64,000 nucleotides of DNA from CAVUEG01 sp963740525 (GTDB lineage Bacteria; Actinomycetota; Actinomycetes; Propionibacteriales; Nocardioidaceae). The notes beneath the pieces are model-generated. The model was not told the origin of the DNA. It searched no databases and saw only the letters and a list, made by a program, of their open reading frames with translations. A program made the translations under genes and the position numbers. The stretch spans positions 1-64,000 of the forward strand of contig CAVUEG010000007.1 of NCBI GenBank assembly GCA_963740525.1, in the 5' to 3' direction. Below are positions 43,356-52,973 of the stretch, in pieces (positions within the stretch are counted from its first letter, which is position 1; each line of letters opens with the position of its first letter).

Positions 43356-44360
43356 TCAGCGCGCCGAGGCGGGCGGTTCGGTGAGCACCCGCAGGGCGAG
43401 CTGGGTGGTCGCGTCGACCCCCAGGTGGCCCACTACCTTCGACACCCGGTCGACGTCGAGCGGCAGCAGTCCGGGGGAGCCTGGGACCTCGGGGGTCAGG
43501 CCGAGGTCGACGTCGGTGCGCCCCGACATGATCGCCAGGTTGAAGTCGTACCGCTCGCGAGCACCCTCCGCGGTCAGCCGCTTCAGCAGCCCGGCCCCGA
43601 TCCGGCGCAGTCCCTCCTCCTCGCAGTACGAGTCGAGGGTGGCCACGAGGTTCACGCCGTCGGCGTGCTCGATGTCGGCCCACACCGACTGCATCGAGCC
43701 CATCTGAGCCAGCAGGACCGGCGCGGTCTTCTCTCCGATCCCGGGCACCCCGGGCAGGTTGTCGCTGACGTCACCGCGGAGGGCGGCGTACTCGAGGTAC
43801 CGCTCGGCGTCGACACCGTAGAGCGCCTGCAGACGCGCGGGGTTGAGCAGTGGCGACACGTCCAGCCCCCCGTTGATGAGGCGCAGCACCTGGGTGTGCG
43901 CGCTGATGTGGGCGAAGGAGTCCCGGTCGGAGGTGATCAGCACACAGCTCCAGTCGTGGCGCTCTGCCCAGGTCGCCGCGGAGGCACTGACGTCGTCGGC
44001 CTCCAGCCCGGCCGGGGTGACGGTGCGGAAGCCCAGGGCATCGAGCATGGCGCCGGCGCGGTCGAGCTGACCGACCAGCTCGGCGTCCTTCGCCGCTCGT
44101 CCGGCCTTGTACTCCGGGTACGTCTCGGCGCGCACCGAATGGGTCCGGTCGTCGAGCCCGAACACGACGGCGTCGGGAGCGAAGCTGTCGATCGCCTCGA
44201 GGATCTGACGCAGCATGCCGTGCAGCGCCCACGCGGGCTGACCTCCGCGGTCGCGCAGCGCGCTGCCGACCCGGGCGTGGTGGTTGCGGTGCAGCAACGA
44301 CGGCGCGTCCACGGCCAGGAGCAGGCGGCGCTCGGCGAAAGGGGTTCCAGGGGTCTGCAT
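43356..44360 (-). CDS. 5'-3' exonuclease (PolA N-terminal/FEN type)
   Basis: This stand-alone nuclease of 334 residues matches the 5' nuclease domain of DNA polymerase I. Metal-binding acidic clusters are seen in LLLAVDAPSLLHR, VVFGLDDRTHSVRAETYPEYKAGR, GLEADDV and ITSDRDSFAHI, and the helix-hairpin-helix is in DNLPGVPGIGEKTA. Such proteins remove flaps and RNA primers. The ATG at 44360 gives MQTPGTPFAERRLLLAVD. No polymerase domain is attached, as is common in actinobacteria. Confidence 0.87.
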   Translation of the reverse strand: MQTPGTPFAERRLLLAVDAPSLLHRNHHARVGSALRDRGGQPAWALHGMLRQILEAIDSFAPDAVVFGLDDRTHSVRAETYPEYKAGRAAKDAELVGQLDRAGAMLDALGFRTVTPAGLEADDVSASAATWAERHDWSCVLITSDRDSFAHISAHTQVLRLINGGLDVSPLLNPARLQALYGVDAERYLEYAALRGDVSDNLPGVPGIGEKTAPVLLAQMGSMQSVWADIEHADGVNLVATLDSYCEEEGLRRIGAGLLKRLTAEGARERYDFNLAIMSGRTDVDLGLTPEVPGSPGLLPLDVDRVSKVVGHLGVDATTQLALRVLTEPPASAR

Positions 44361-44484
44361 GGGGTGCCGCTCACCCTACGTACTCCCGGTCGCACGACCA
44401 CCCCGGGGCCATGGCCGCGCGACGCAATCCGGGCAAAGCGACGGGAGCCCGAAGCCGCCTCACGGTCGCACTCGCCCGATGCTC

Positions 44485-44490
44485 TACATT
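44485..44490 (+). promoter_or_regulatory. -10 element for ctlX-like gene, probable leaderless start
   Basis: TACATT ends six bases before the GTG at 44497; this also argues against the in-frame ATG at 44479, which would lie upstream of the transcript. Confidence 0.5.
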
Positions 44491-44496
44491 TCGTCC

Positions 44497-45531
44497 GTGA
44501 GTGCTCAAGCCCCCTCTGCGGTCATCCTGATCCGTGCCGAACGCTTCATCCCGAACCCCGCCACGGCCGCCGACAACGCGTTCCAGCGCGACCTCCCGCC
44601 GGGCCAGTCGGACGAGGCGACGTCGGCCAGCGCCCTGGCCGAGATGGACGCCGTTGCCCAGGCTCTGCGTGACGTCGGGGTGACCGTCCACGTCTTCCAG
44701 GACGAGGACCACACCCGCCCGGACAGCGTCTTCCCGAACAACTGGATCTCCACGCACGCGGGCGGCAAGATCGCGGTCTATCCGATGTATGCGTCCAACC
44801 GTCGCCATGAGCGTCGCGCCGACGTACTGGAGATGCTCAAGTCGCAGTACCGCGTCCAGACGATCGTCGACTACTCCGGCCTCGAGCCCGACGGCATCTT
44901 CCTCGAAGGCACCGGGGCCATGGTGCTCGACAACGTGTCGCGGGTGGCTTACACGGCGCGCAGCCACCGGGCCGACGCCCACGTCCTCGAGCGGTTCTGC
45001 ACGGACTTCGGCTACGAGCCGATGGCCTTCGACGCGGTCGACGCCGACGGCGTGCCCGTTTACCACACGAACGTCATCGCCTGCATCGGCACGGATCTCG
45101 CGATGATCGCGCTCGAGATGATCCCCGACCCGTGGCGTCGCGCCGAGGTGCGCGAGCGGCTCTCGGTCAACGGCAGGAAGATCGTCGAGCTGACCGAGCG
45201 GCAGATCCGTGAGTTCGCCGGCAACGCGGTGGAGCTGCGTGGTCGTAGCCCGGAGAAGCGGCTGCACTACGTCATGGTGATGTCGGAGCGCGCGCGCAGG
45301 AGCCTGCGTCCGGACCAGATCGCGGTGATCGAGGAAAGCTGCGAGATCGTCTCCGTCGACATCCCCACCATCGAGCTGGCCGGCGGGTCGGTGCGGTGCA
45401 TGATCGCCGGTGTCCACCTCGACCGGCGCCGGGCCATCCATCCCGAGCGCAGTGCGGCCGTCGAGGCGATCGACGAGGACCCCCACACCGCCGACGGCCA
45501 GGACGTCGCGATGGCGGACGTCTCGGACTGA
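44497..45531 (+). CDS. ctlX: CtlX-like amidinotransferase-superfamily hydrolase
   Basis: This protein of 344 residues has the deiminase/dimethylargininase fold. Conserved segments are RPDSVFPNNWIST (guanidine binding), FLEGTGAMVLDN, VYHTNVIACIG (catalytic His) and the C-terminal GGSVRCMIAG (nucleophile Cys). It matches the CtlX type described in citrulline or arginine use, rather than arginine deiminase proper. No arc or citrulline genes are nearby. GTG at 44497 is preferred because of the -10 spacing. Confidence 0.82.
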   Translation: MSAQAPSAVILIRAERFIPNPATAADNAFQRDLPPGQSDEATSASALAEMDAVAQALRDVGVTVHVFQDEDHTRPDSVFPNNWISTHAGGKIAVYPMYASNRRHERRADVLEMLKSQYRVQTIVDYSGLEPDGIFLEGTGAMVLDNVSRVAYTARSHRADAHVLERFCTDFGYEPMAFDAVDADGVPVYHTNVIACIGTDLAMIALEMIPDPWRRAEVRERLSVNGRKIVELTERQIREFAGNAVELRGRSPEKRLHYVMVMSERARRSLRPDQIAVIEESCEIVSVDIPTIELAGGSVRCMIAGVHLDRRRAIHPERSAAVEAIDEDPHTADGQDVAMADVSD

Positions 45532-45558
45532 TCGTCTCGCCGGGCTCGATCCGAACCC

Positions 45559-47274
45559 TCAGGCCCGGACGTCGCGGCTGCGGTCCTGCTTCACCGCGCC
45601 GCTCGGGAGGGCGAGCAGGGCTCGGGCGTGGGCGATGGCGGTGGGAGTGTCCGGCAGGATCCGCCCCGCGGCGCGGAGGACTGCGGTGCTCCCAAGGAAG
45701 CCGAGGACCTTCTCGTGCTCGGCAGGGACGCCGGACAGCAGGACGATGATGCCGCGCCGCTCGAGCCTGGCGATCGCGTCGCTGAGCACGGTGGCTCCGG
45801 TGGCGTCCATCGTCGTCACCCGAGACATGCGCAGGATCACGACCTGGACCTGGAGGATGTCGGGCAGCTCCAGCAGCAGGCGGTGGGCGGCTCCGAAGAA
45901 CAACGGGCCGTCGATGCGGTAGACGACGATGTGCTCGCTGAGGAGCGCGTGTTCCTCCTCGCCGTGGTCGCCGACCTCGATGGCGACCTCGTCGATCCGG
46001 GCACTGCGAGCGACCGACTTCAGGGCCAGGGCGACGGCGACCGCAACGCCGACACCGACCGCGGTGACGAGGTCGACCGCGACGGTGACGGTGAACGTGA
46101 GCAGGACGATCACGCCGTCGGAGGGGGTCGAGCGGATCAGTGCCTTGAGTGCGCCCGCCTCGATCATGCGCACGCAGGTCGCGAACAACACGCCGGCCAG
46201 CGCCGCGAGCGGTACGCCGGACACCAACGGGGCGGCGGCGAAGACCAGGGCCAGCAGGACCAGGGCATGAGTCACGGCGGCCAGCCGCGACGTGGCCCCG
46301 GCGCGCACGTTGACCGCCGTACGCGCGATGGCAGCCGTGGCGGGGATCCCGCCGAACATCGGGGTCACCATGTTGGCGATCCCCTGGCCGAACAGCTCGC
46401 GGTCGGGGTCGTGGTGCTCGTCGATCGTCATCGCGTCCGCGACCGTGGCGCAGAGCAGGCTCTCCAGCGCCGCCAACGCGGCGATGGCCAAGGCCGAGGT
46501 GGCCAGCGTCCCGACGGCGCCGGGGTCGATGAAGCCGAGGGACGGCGCGGGCAGGGTGGAAGGCAGATGGCCGAGCGTGACCAGGCCGAGATCCCACGCC
46601 CGGGCCGCGACCGTCGCCACCGCCACGCCGACGAGCGAGAACGGCAGGCCGGGCCGCCACCGTCCTCCTGCCAGCATCAGCGCCGCCACACCCAGTGCAA
46701 TGGCCAGCGGCGCCAGATCCGGGTGGGCCAGGTAGGTCTGCGCGGCGTCCCAGGCCTTCGACCAGACCTTGTCGCCGGATGCGTCGGTCACCCCGAGGGC
46801 CGCCGGGACCTGTTGCAGGGTGATGACGACCGCGATACCTGCGGTGAAACCTTCGATCACCGAGACCGGGAGGAAGCGCACGTAGCGGCCGAGACGGGCG
46901 ATCGCCATCGCGACCAGTACGACGCCCGCGAGGAAGCCGACCATCAGGACGCCCGCGGCTCCGTGCTGGTGGACCACGGGCACCAGCACCACGGTCATGG
47001 CGCCGGTGGGTCCGGAGACCTGGATGTTCGAGCCGCCGAAGACGGCGGCGACGATCCCGGCCACGACTGCCGTGGCGAGGCCTGCCTGCGCGCCCAGTCC
47101 CGACACCACGCCGAAGGCGAGGGCGAGGGGGAGGGCGACGATCGCTACGGTCACGCCGGCCATCAGGTCCCGACGCGGGTGGCGCCGAGCCGCCGACAGG
47201 TCGGCCCGTCGGGGGAGCAGCCGGGTCAGGCGACTCGCTGCGTCCCTGGCGCCGCTCCGTGCGGCGTCGTTCAC
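45559..47274 (-). CDS. SulP/SLC26-family anion transporter with STAS domain
   Basis: This protein of 571 residues has about 12 to 14 helices of the SulP transporter (DLMAGVTVAIVALPLALAFGVVSG, SNIQVSGPTGAM, EGFTAGIAVVITLQQVPAALG, FGGIPATAAIARTAVNVRAG) followed by a cytoplasmic STAS domain at about 440-550 (GPLFFGAAHRLLLELP and VTTMDATGATVLSDAIARL). Substrates in the family include sulfate, bicarbonate, chloride and dicarboxylates. Its GTG overlaps the ArsR stop (GTGA), so expression follows that repressor. Longer open frames upstream are mirrors of the ArsR gene. Confidence 0.88.
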   Translation of the reverse strand: MNDAARSGARDAASRLTRLLPRRADLSAARRHPRRDLMAGVTVAIVALPLALAFGVVSGLGAQAGLATAVVAGIVAAVFGGSNIQVSGPTGAMTVVLVPVVHQHGAAGVLMVGFLAGVVLVAMAIARLGRYVRFLPVSVIEGFTAGIAVVITLQQVPAALGVTDASGDKVWSKAWDAAQTYLAHPDLAPLAIALGVAALMLAGGRWRPGLPFSLVGVAVATVAARAWDLGLVTLGHLPSTLPAPSLGFIDPGAVGTLATSALAIAALAALESLLCATVADAMTIDEHHDPDRELFGQGIANMVTPMFGGIPATAAIARTAVNVRAGATSRLAAVTHALVLLALVFAAAPLVSGVPLAALAGVLFATCVRMIEAGALKALIRSTPSDGVIVLLTFTVTVAVDLVTAVGVGVAVAVALALKSVARSARIDEVAIEVGDHGEEEHALLSEHIVVYRIDGPLFFGAAHRLLLELPDILQVQVVILRMSRVTTMDATGATVLSDAIARLERRGIIVLLSGVPAEHEKVLGFLGSTAVLRAAGRILPDTPTAIAHARALLALPSGAVKQDRSRDVRA

Positions 47275-47612
47275 GCTGTTCCTGAAGAGTCTTGGAGCGT
47301 CGCGAGGAGGTCCTTCTGGTCCGACCACAAGGTGGCGAGGATCCTTCGTCCGTGGAGCAGGAGCTCGGCCACGTCGGGGGTGGCCAGGGTGTACAGCACT
47401 GCCGAGCCATCGCGGGACGAGCGTACGAGTCCCGCACGACGCAGGACGCTGAGCTGGTGGGAGAGGTTGGAGGGCTCGACGTCGATCTCGGTGAGCAGCT
47501 CGTGAACCGGGCGAGCGCCGGTCTGCAGGAGCTCGAGCACGCGGATGCGGACCGGGTGGCCGAGCGTCTTGAAAAGCTCGGCCTTTGCCTCGTAGAGCGG
47601 CACGTTCCCCAT
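47271..47612 (-). CDS. ArsR-family transcriptional regulator
   Basis: This winged-helix repressor of 113 residues reads AKAELFKTLGHPVRIRVLELL, VEPSNLSHQLSVLRRAGLV (recognition helix) and SRDGSAVLYTLATPDVAELL. No cysteine metal motif (such as CxC) is present, so it may sense something other than a thiophilic metal. It is translated just ahead of the SulP transporter, a pairing seen in other bacteria. The dyad at 47648 between its -10 (TAGTCT, 47641-47646) and -35 is its likely own operator. Confidence 0.88.
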   Translation of the reverse strand: MGNVPLYEAKAELFKTLGHPVRIRVLELLQTGARPVHELLTEIDVEPSNLSHQLSVLRRAGLVRSSRDGSAVLYTLATPDVAELLLHGRRILATLWSDQKDLLATLQDSSGTA

Positions 47613-47647
47613 GGCGTTCCCTTCGGTGGCGGTGGTTGCAGACTACA

Positions 47648-47665
47648 GCACATGAAGAAATGTGC
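47648..47665. promoter_or_regulatory. operator dyad for the ArsR-SulP operon
   Basis: GCACAT-GAAGAA-ATGTGC is a perfect six-base inverted repeat with a six-base spacer. It lies directly upstream of the predicted minus-strand -10 TAGTCT, where a bound repressor would block RNA polymerase. Confidence 0.65.
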
Positions 47666-47712
47666 ATGTCGAGGGTGGGAAGGCTGGGCATCCCCCTGCC
47701 GATCGGGGAGGT

Positions 47713-47746
47713 TTCACCCTGATCGTTTCTCGCGCCTTCGGGTGAA
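47713..47746. promoter_or_regulatory. inverted repeat upstream of the nar region
   Basis: TTCACCC and GGGTGAA are seven-base inverted arms 20 bases apart, 55 bases upstream of the small ORF before narK. It does not match the FNR consensus. It could be a regulator site for the nar operon or chance. Confidence 0.3.
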
Positions 47747-47800
47747 GTGGGGCGAGCCCGGGCCCGATGGCCGCGGGCGAGCCCACGAAGGAGCCCGTCA

Positions 47801-47959
47801 ATGTCTGACCTGGTGATCGCCCCGCACCACCCCGTGCGGTGGTCGGCCACGCTCGAGCGCCGCACCCGTGGGGGACTTGCTGTCAAGTACCTCGCCGGCG
47901 GACCCGGGACGTGGCTGCTGGTTACGGTGCGGGGAGCCGGGGTCAGCAGCGATGCCTGA
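47801..47959 (+). CDS. 52-residue ORF upstream of narK
   Basis: GAAGGAG stands seven bases before the ATG, one of the best ribosome binding sites in the window. The product begins MSDLVIAPHHPVRWSATLER and ends LLVTVRGAGVSSDA. It is basic with a possible short hydrophobic strand GTWLLVTV. No family is recognised. It ends 25 bases before narK on the same strand and is probably part of the nar transcript. Confidence 0.5.
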   Translation: MSDLVIAPHHPVRWSATLERRTRGGLAVKYLAGGPGTWLLVTVRGAGVSSDA

Positions 47960-47984
47960 CCAGGCTCCGTCCGGAGGGACGCTC

Positions 47985-49233
47985 ATGACACAGCCGCCGG
48001 CCACGGCCGGGACGACGGGTGCCGTCCGGTCTCCGTGGCTGATGCTGGCGCTCGCCACGCTCGGGTTTCGCGATCAACTTCTGGGCGTGGGCGCTGCTCA
48101 GCCCGCTCGGGCCGGTGTTCCGCGACAACGGCACCCTGGGTGCCCTCAGCGAGTGGCAGGTCTCGCTGATCGTCGCCGTGCCGGTGATCGTCGGTTCGCT
48201 GGGGCGGATCCCGGTGGGCGCGCTGACCGACAGGTTCGGCGGCCGGGAGATGTTCGTGATCGTCTCGCTCGCGACCATCGTGCCGATCCTGTTCATCGGC
48301 TTCTTCGGCCAGACCAACTACGCGGCGCTGCTGGTCGGCGGGTTCTTCCTCGGCATCTCCGGCACCTCGTTCGCGGTCGGCGTCCCGTTCGTCAACGCCT
48401 GGTTCCCGCCGGAACGCCGTGGCCTGGCCGTCGGCGTCTTCGGCGCCGGCATGGGCGGCACCGCGATCAGCGCCCTCACGACGGTGAAGCTCTACACGAA
48501 CGTCGGCGACAAGGCGCCGTTCCTCTTCGCCGCTGCGGCGCTCGCCGTCTTCGCGGTCGTGGCGTGGCTGCTGCTCGAGGACGCGCCCGGCCGACAGGCA
48601 CCCACGATCGTCCCTGGCGTCGCGGCTAAGGCGAATGCACGGCTGCCCATCACCTGGCAGGCGTGCCTCCTGTACGCCGTCGCGTTCGGCGGGTACGTCG
48701 CGTTCTCGGTCTACCTGCCGCCTACCTCAAGACCGCCTACGACCTCACGCCGGCCGACGCGGCCAACCGGATGGCCGGCTTCGTGGTCCTCGCCGTGATC
48801 ATGCGACCGGTCGGCGGCTGGCTCGCCGACCGGCTGGGCCCGATCCCGGTGCTGGCCGGCGGGTACGCCGTGGTCGTGGTCGGGGCTGCGGTCGCGTCCA
48901 CGCACACCGGTCCTCGAACCCTTGGGGGCCGTCGCGTTCCTGGCCATGGCGATGGCGCTGGGCTCCGGCACGCGGTGCCACCTTCGCCCTGATCGCCCGG
49001 GTGACCGACCCCTCCCGGGTGGGCGGGGTGACCGGCCTGGTCGGCGCGGCGGGGGGACTCGGTGGCTTCGTGCCCCGCTGATCATGGGCTACGTCTACGG
49101 CCGCACCGACTCCTACGCGATCGGCCTGTTGCTGCTGTCCCTGACCGCAGCGCTGGCCCTGGCTGCTGACCCTGACCGTCGTACGCCGGACCGGCGCGGC
49201 GACCACGATGAGGAGAAGCGTGGCGCCGTATGA
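47985..49233 (+). CDS. narK: nitrate/nitrite transporter, reading frame broken several times
   Basis: This major facilitator protein takes up nitrate and expels nitrite. Pieced across frames it reads AINFWAWALLSPLGPVF, GSLGRIPVGALTDRFGGREMF (MFS loop 2-3), ISGTSFAVGVPFVNAWFPPERRG (nitrate signature region), AYDLTPADAANRMAGF, RPVGGWLADRLGP and VGGVTGLVGAAGGLGGFVPP (second nitrate signature). Breaks are seen near 48068 (an extra T in TTT), 48722 (one base missing), 48905-48910, 48973 (an extra C) and 49077 (a missing C). GGAGGGA precedes the ATG. The last frame ends in TGA overlapping the narG ATG. Confidence 0.85.
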
Positions 49234-52200
49234 CGGCACGCAGCAGGAGCCGCTCGAGCAGGCCGGGCATGGATGGGCCGCTGAGCGAGGCGCTGGTGCG
49301 CACCCGGCGGTTCTTCACCCAGGGCACCGTCTCGGAGGACCTGAGGACCCTGACGCAAGACAGGGTGGGCGTCAGGCCGACGACTTCTACCGGGACCGGT
49401 GGAGCCACGACAAGGTCGTGCGGTCCACGCACGGGGTGAACTGCACCGGGTCGTGCTCGTGGAAGGTCTACGTCAAGGACGGGATCATCACCTGGGAGAC
49501 CCAGCAGACCGACTACCCGTCGGTCGGTCCGGACTCCCCGGAGTACGAGCCCCGCGGCTGTCCCCGCGGCGCCGCGTTCTCCTGGTACACCTACTCGCCG
49601 ACCCGGGTCCGCTACCCCTACGTGCGCGGCGTTCTGCTGCAGATGTTCCGCGAGGCCAAGGCCCAGCACGACGGCGACCCGGTGCGGGCCTGGGAGCACA
49701 TCGTCGAGAACCCGCAGCGCGCCAAGGCCTACAAGTCCGCCCGCGGCAAGGGCGGGCTGGTCCGCGCCACGTGGGACGAGGCCACCGAGATCGTCGCGGC
49801 CGCGCACGTCCACACGATCAAGAAGTACGGGCCCGACCGGGTGGCCGGCTTCTCCCGATCCCGGCGATGTCGATGGTCTCGCACGCCTCCGGTGCGCGGT
49901 TCGTGAACCTGATCGGCGGCTCGATGCTGAGCTTCTACGACTGGTACGCCGACCTGCCGGTCGCCTCGCCGCAGGTCTTCGGCGACCAGACCGACGTGCC
50001 CGAGTCCGGCGACTGGTGGAACGCCGGCTACCTGATCATGTGGGGCTCCAACCTCCCGGTCACCCGCACCCCCGACGCGCACTGGATGACCGAGGCGCGC
50101 TACCGCGGCCAGAAGGTGATCGCGGTCGCCCCCGACTACGCCGACAACGTGAAGTTCGCCGACGAGTGGCTGCCGGCCAAGCCCGGCACCGACGCCGCGC
50201 TGGCGATGGCGATGGGCCACGTCGTGCTCAAGGAGTTCTTCGTCGACCGGGAGACGCCGTACTTCACCGAGTACGTCAAGACCTACACCGACCTGCCCCA
50301 CCTGGTCCGGCTGGACGAGGCGGGCGAGGGTGCCTACACCGCCGGCAAGTTCCTCACCGCCGCCGACCTCCCCGAGCACGCGGACGACGAGAACGCGGCG
50401 TTCAAGACCGTGCTGATCGACGCCCGGACCGGCGAGCCCGTGGTCCCCAACGGCTCGCTGGGCCACCGCTACGGCGAGGCCGGGGTCGGGCAAGTGGAAC
50501 CTCGAGCTCGGCGACGTCGACCCGCTGCTCTCGCTGCTCGACGACGCGCGAGCGAGTCGGTCATCGTCCGGATGCCGCGGTTCGACACCCCCGACGGCGC
50601 GGCCGCCGACCTGCCGCGCGGGGTCCCGGTGCGTCGGGTGGGCGGCCACCTCGTCACCACGGTCTTCGACCTGCTCATGGCGCAGTACGGCGTCGGCCGC
50701 GTCGACGGCGCTGCCGGGGGAGTGGGCCAGCGGCTACGACGACGCGGCGCGCCGTACACGCCGGCCTGGCAGGAGGCGATCACCGGCGTCCCCGCGTCGA
50801 CCGCCGCCCGGATCGGCCGCGAGTTCGCCGCGAACGCCGAGGAGTCCAAGGGCCGCTCGATGATCGTGATGGGGGCCGGGACCAACCACTGGTTCCACTC
50901 CGACACGATCTACCGCGCGTTCCTCACCCTGACCAACCTGACCGGCTGCCAGGGCGTCAACGGCGGCGGCTGGGCGCACTACGTCGGGCAGGAGAAGGTG
51001 CGGCCGATCACGGGCTACACCCAGGTCGCCAACGCGCTCGACTGGAACCGTCCGCCGCGCAACATGATCCAGACGGCCTACTGGTACCTCCACACCGACC
51101 AGTTCCGCTACGACCAGTTCGGCGCCGACACGCTCTCGGCCACCACCGGCAAGGGCCAGCTGGCCGGCAAGTCCACCGCCGACGTCATCGCGCAGAGCGC
51201 CCGGATGGGGTGGATGCCGTCGTACCCGACCTTCGACCGCAACCCGCTCGACCTCAGCGACGACGCGGCCGCCGCCGGCAAGCCGGTGGGGGAGTACGTC
51301 GTCGAGCAGCTCAAGTCCGGGGAGCTCGACTTCGCCGGCGAGGACCCCGACGCGCCCGCAGAACTACCCGCGGATCCTGTCGATCTGGCGGGCCAACCTG
51401 CTCGGCTCCTCCGGCAAGGGCAACGAGTACTTCCTCAAGCACCTGCTCGGCACCGACTCGTCGGTGCGCGCCACCGAGACGCCCGAGGGCCAGCGCCCGG
51501 TCGACGTGACGTGGCGCGACGAGGCGCCCGAGGGCAAGCTCGACCTGCTGATGACGATCGACTTCCGGCAGACCAGCACCACGATCTTCTCCGACGTCGT
51601 CCTGCCGGCCGCGACCTGGTACGAGAAGCACGACCTCAACACCACCGACATGCACCCGTTCGTGCACTCGTTCAACCCCGCGATCGCACCGCCGTGGCAG
51701 ACCCGCACCGACTGGGACGCCTGGCAGACGATCGCGGAGAAGTTCAGCGAGCTCGCGGCCACCCACCTCGGGGTCCGCAAGGACGTCGTCGCGGTGCCGC
51801 TCACGCACGACACCCCCGACGCGATGGCCAACCCGCACGGCGTCGTCCGCGACTGGAAGAAGGGCGAGTGCGAGCCGATCCCCGGCGTCACGATGCCCAA
51901 GCTGGTCGAGGTCGAGCGCGACTACGGCGCGGTGGCCGAGAAGATGAACGCGCTCGGCCCGCTGGTGGACACGCTCGGCGCGACCACCAAGGGCGTCACC
52001 TTCGAGCTCGAGCGAGCAGGTCGACTACCTGCGCGCAAAGAACGGCGCCGTGCGCGGTGGCGTCGCCGACGGCCGCCCCTCGCTGAAGCGCGACGTCCAC
52101 GTCTGCGAGGCGATCCTGGCGATGTCCGGCACCACCAACGGGCACCTGGCCACCCAGGGCTTCAAGACCCTCGAGAAGCGCACCGGGGTCCGGCTGGCCG

Positions 52201-52972
52201 ACCTGGCCGAGGAGCACGAGGGCAAGCAGATCACCTTCGCCGACACCCAGGGGCCGCCGGTCCCGGTGATCACCTCCCCGGAGTGGTCCGGCTCGGAGAC
52301 CGGAGGTCGGCGCTACTCGCCGTTCACGATCAACGTGGAGCGCAAGAAGCCGTGGCACACGCTGACCGGGCGGATGCACTTCTACCTCGACCACGACTGG
52401 ATGACCGAGCTCGGGGAGGGCCTGCCGGTCTACCGGCCACCGCTCAACATGGCGGCCCTGTTCTCCGAGCCTGCGCTCGGCAACGTGTCGGACGGCTCGG
52501 GCGGGCGGGGTCGAAGGGCTGACGGTCCGCTACCTGACGCCGCACAACAAGTGGTCGATCCACTCGGAGTACCAGGACAACCTGTTCATGCTGTCGCTGT
52601 CGCGCGGGGGGCCAGAACATCTGGATGAGCGACCGGGACGCCGCCAAGGTCGGCATCAAGGACAACGACTGGATCGAGGCGGTCAACCGCAACGGCGTCG
52701 TCGTCGCCCGCGCGATCGTGTCGCACCGGATGCCCGAGGGGACCGTGTACATGTACCACGCCCAGGACCGGCTGATCGACGTACCGCTCGCGGAGACGTC
52801 GGGCAAGCGCGGCGGCATCCACAACTCGCTCACCCGGCTGCTGGTGAAGCCGTCGCACCTGATCGGCGGCTACGCCCAGCTCACCTTCGCCTTCAACTAC
52901 CTCGGCCCCACCGGCAACCAGCGCGACGAGGTCACCATCATCCGCAAGCGCTCGCAGGACGTGGAGTACTGA
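49230..52972 (+). CDS. narG: respiratory nitrate reductase alpha subunit, reading frame broken at least nine times
   Basis: NarG is the molybdenum catalytic subunit that reduces nitrate to nitrite at the cytoplasmic face of the membrane. About 1247 residues are encoded, normal for the family. The N-terminal FeS ligands HGVNCTGSCSW and EPRGCPRG are present, as are the SFYDWYADLP segment that carries the Mo-binding aspartate in the family, GSNLPVTRTPDAHW, AGTNHWFHSDTIYRA, TNLTGCQGVNGGGWAHYVGQEK and the C-terminal GIHNSLTRLLVKPSHLIGGYAQL. Breaks lie near 49355, 49855, 50490, 50550, 50707, 50745, 51358, 52013, 52500 and 52612. Between breaks the protein is flawless, which argues for sequence errors. 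Confidence 0.88.
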
Positions 52973-52973
52973 C

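Noticed and set aside
45272..47653. Minus-strand open frame of 793 codons over the SulP region
   Set aside because: Shifted shadow of the SulP and ArsR genes, which are both conserved in their own frames.
47713..47746. FNR or DosR site upstream of narK
   Set aside because: The dyad TTCACCC/GGGTGAA does not match TTGAT-N4-ATCAA or the DosR consensus, so it is listed only as an unnamed inverted repeat.
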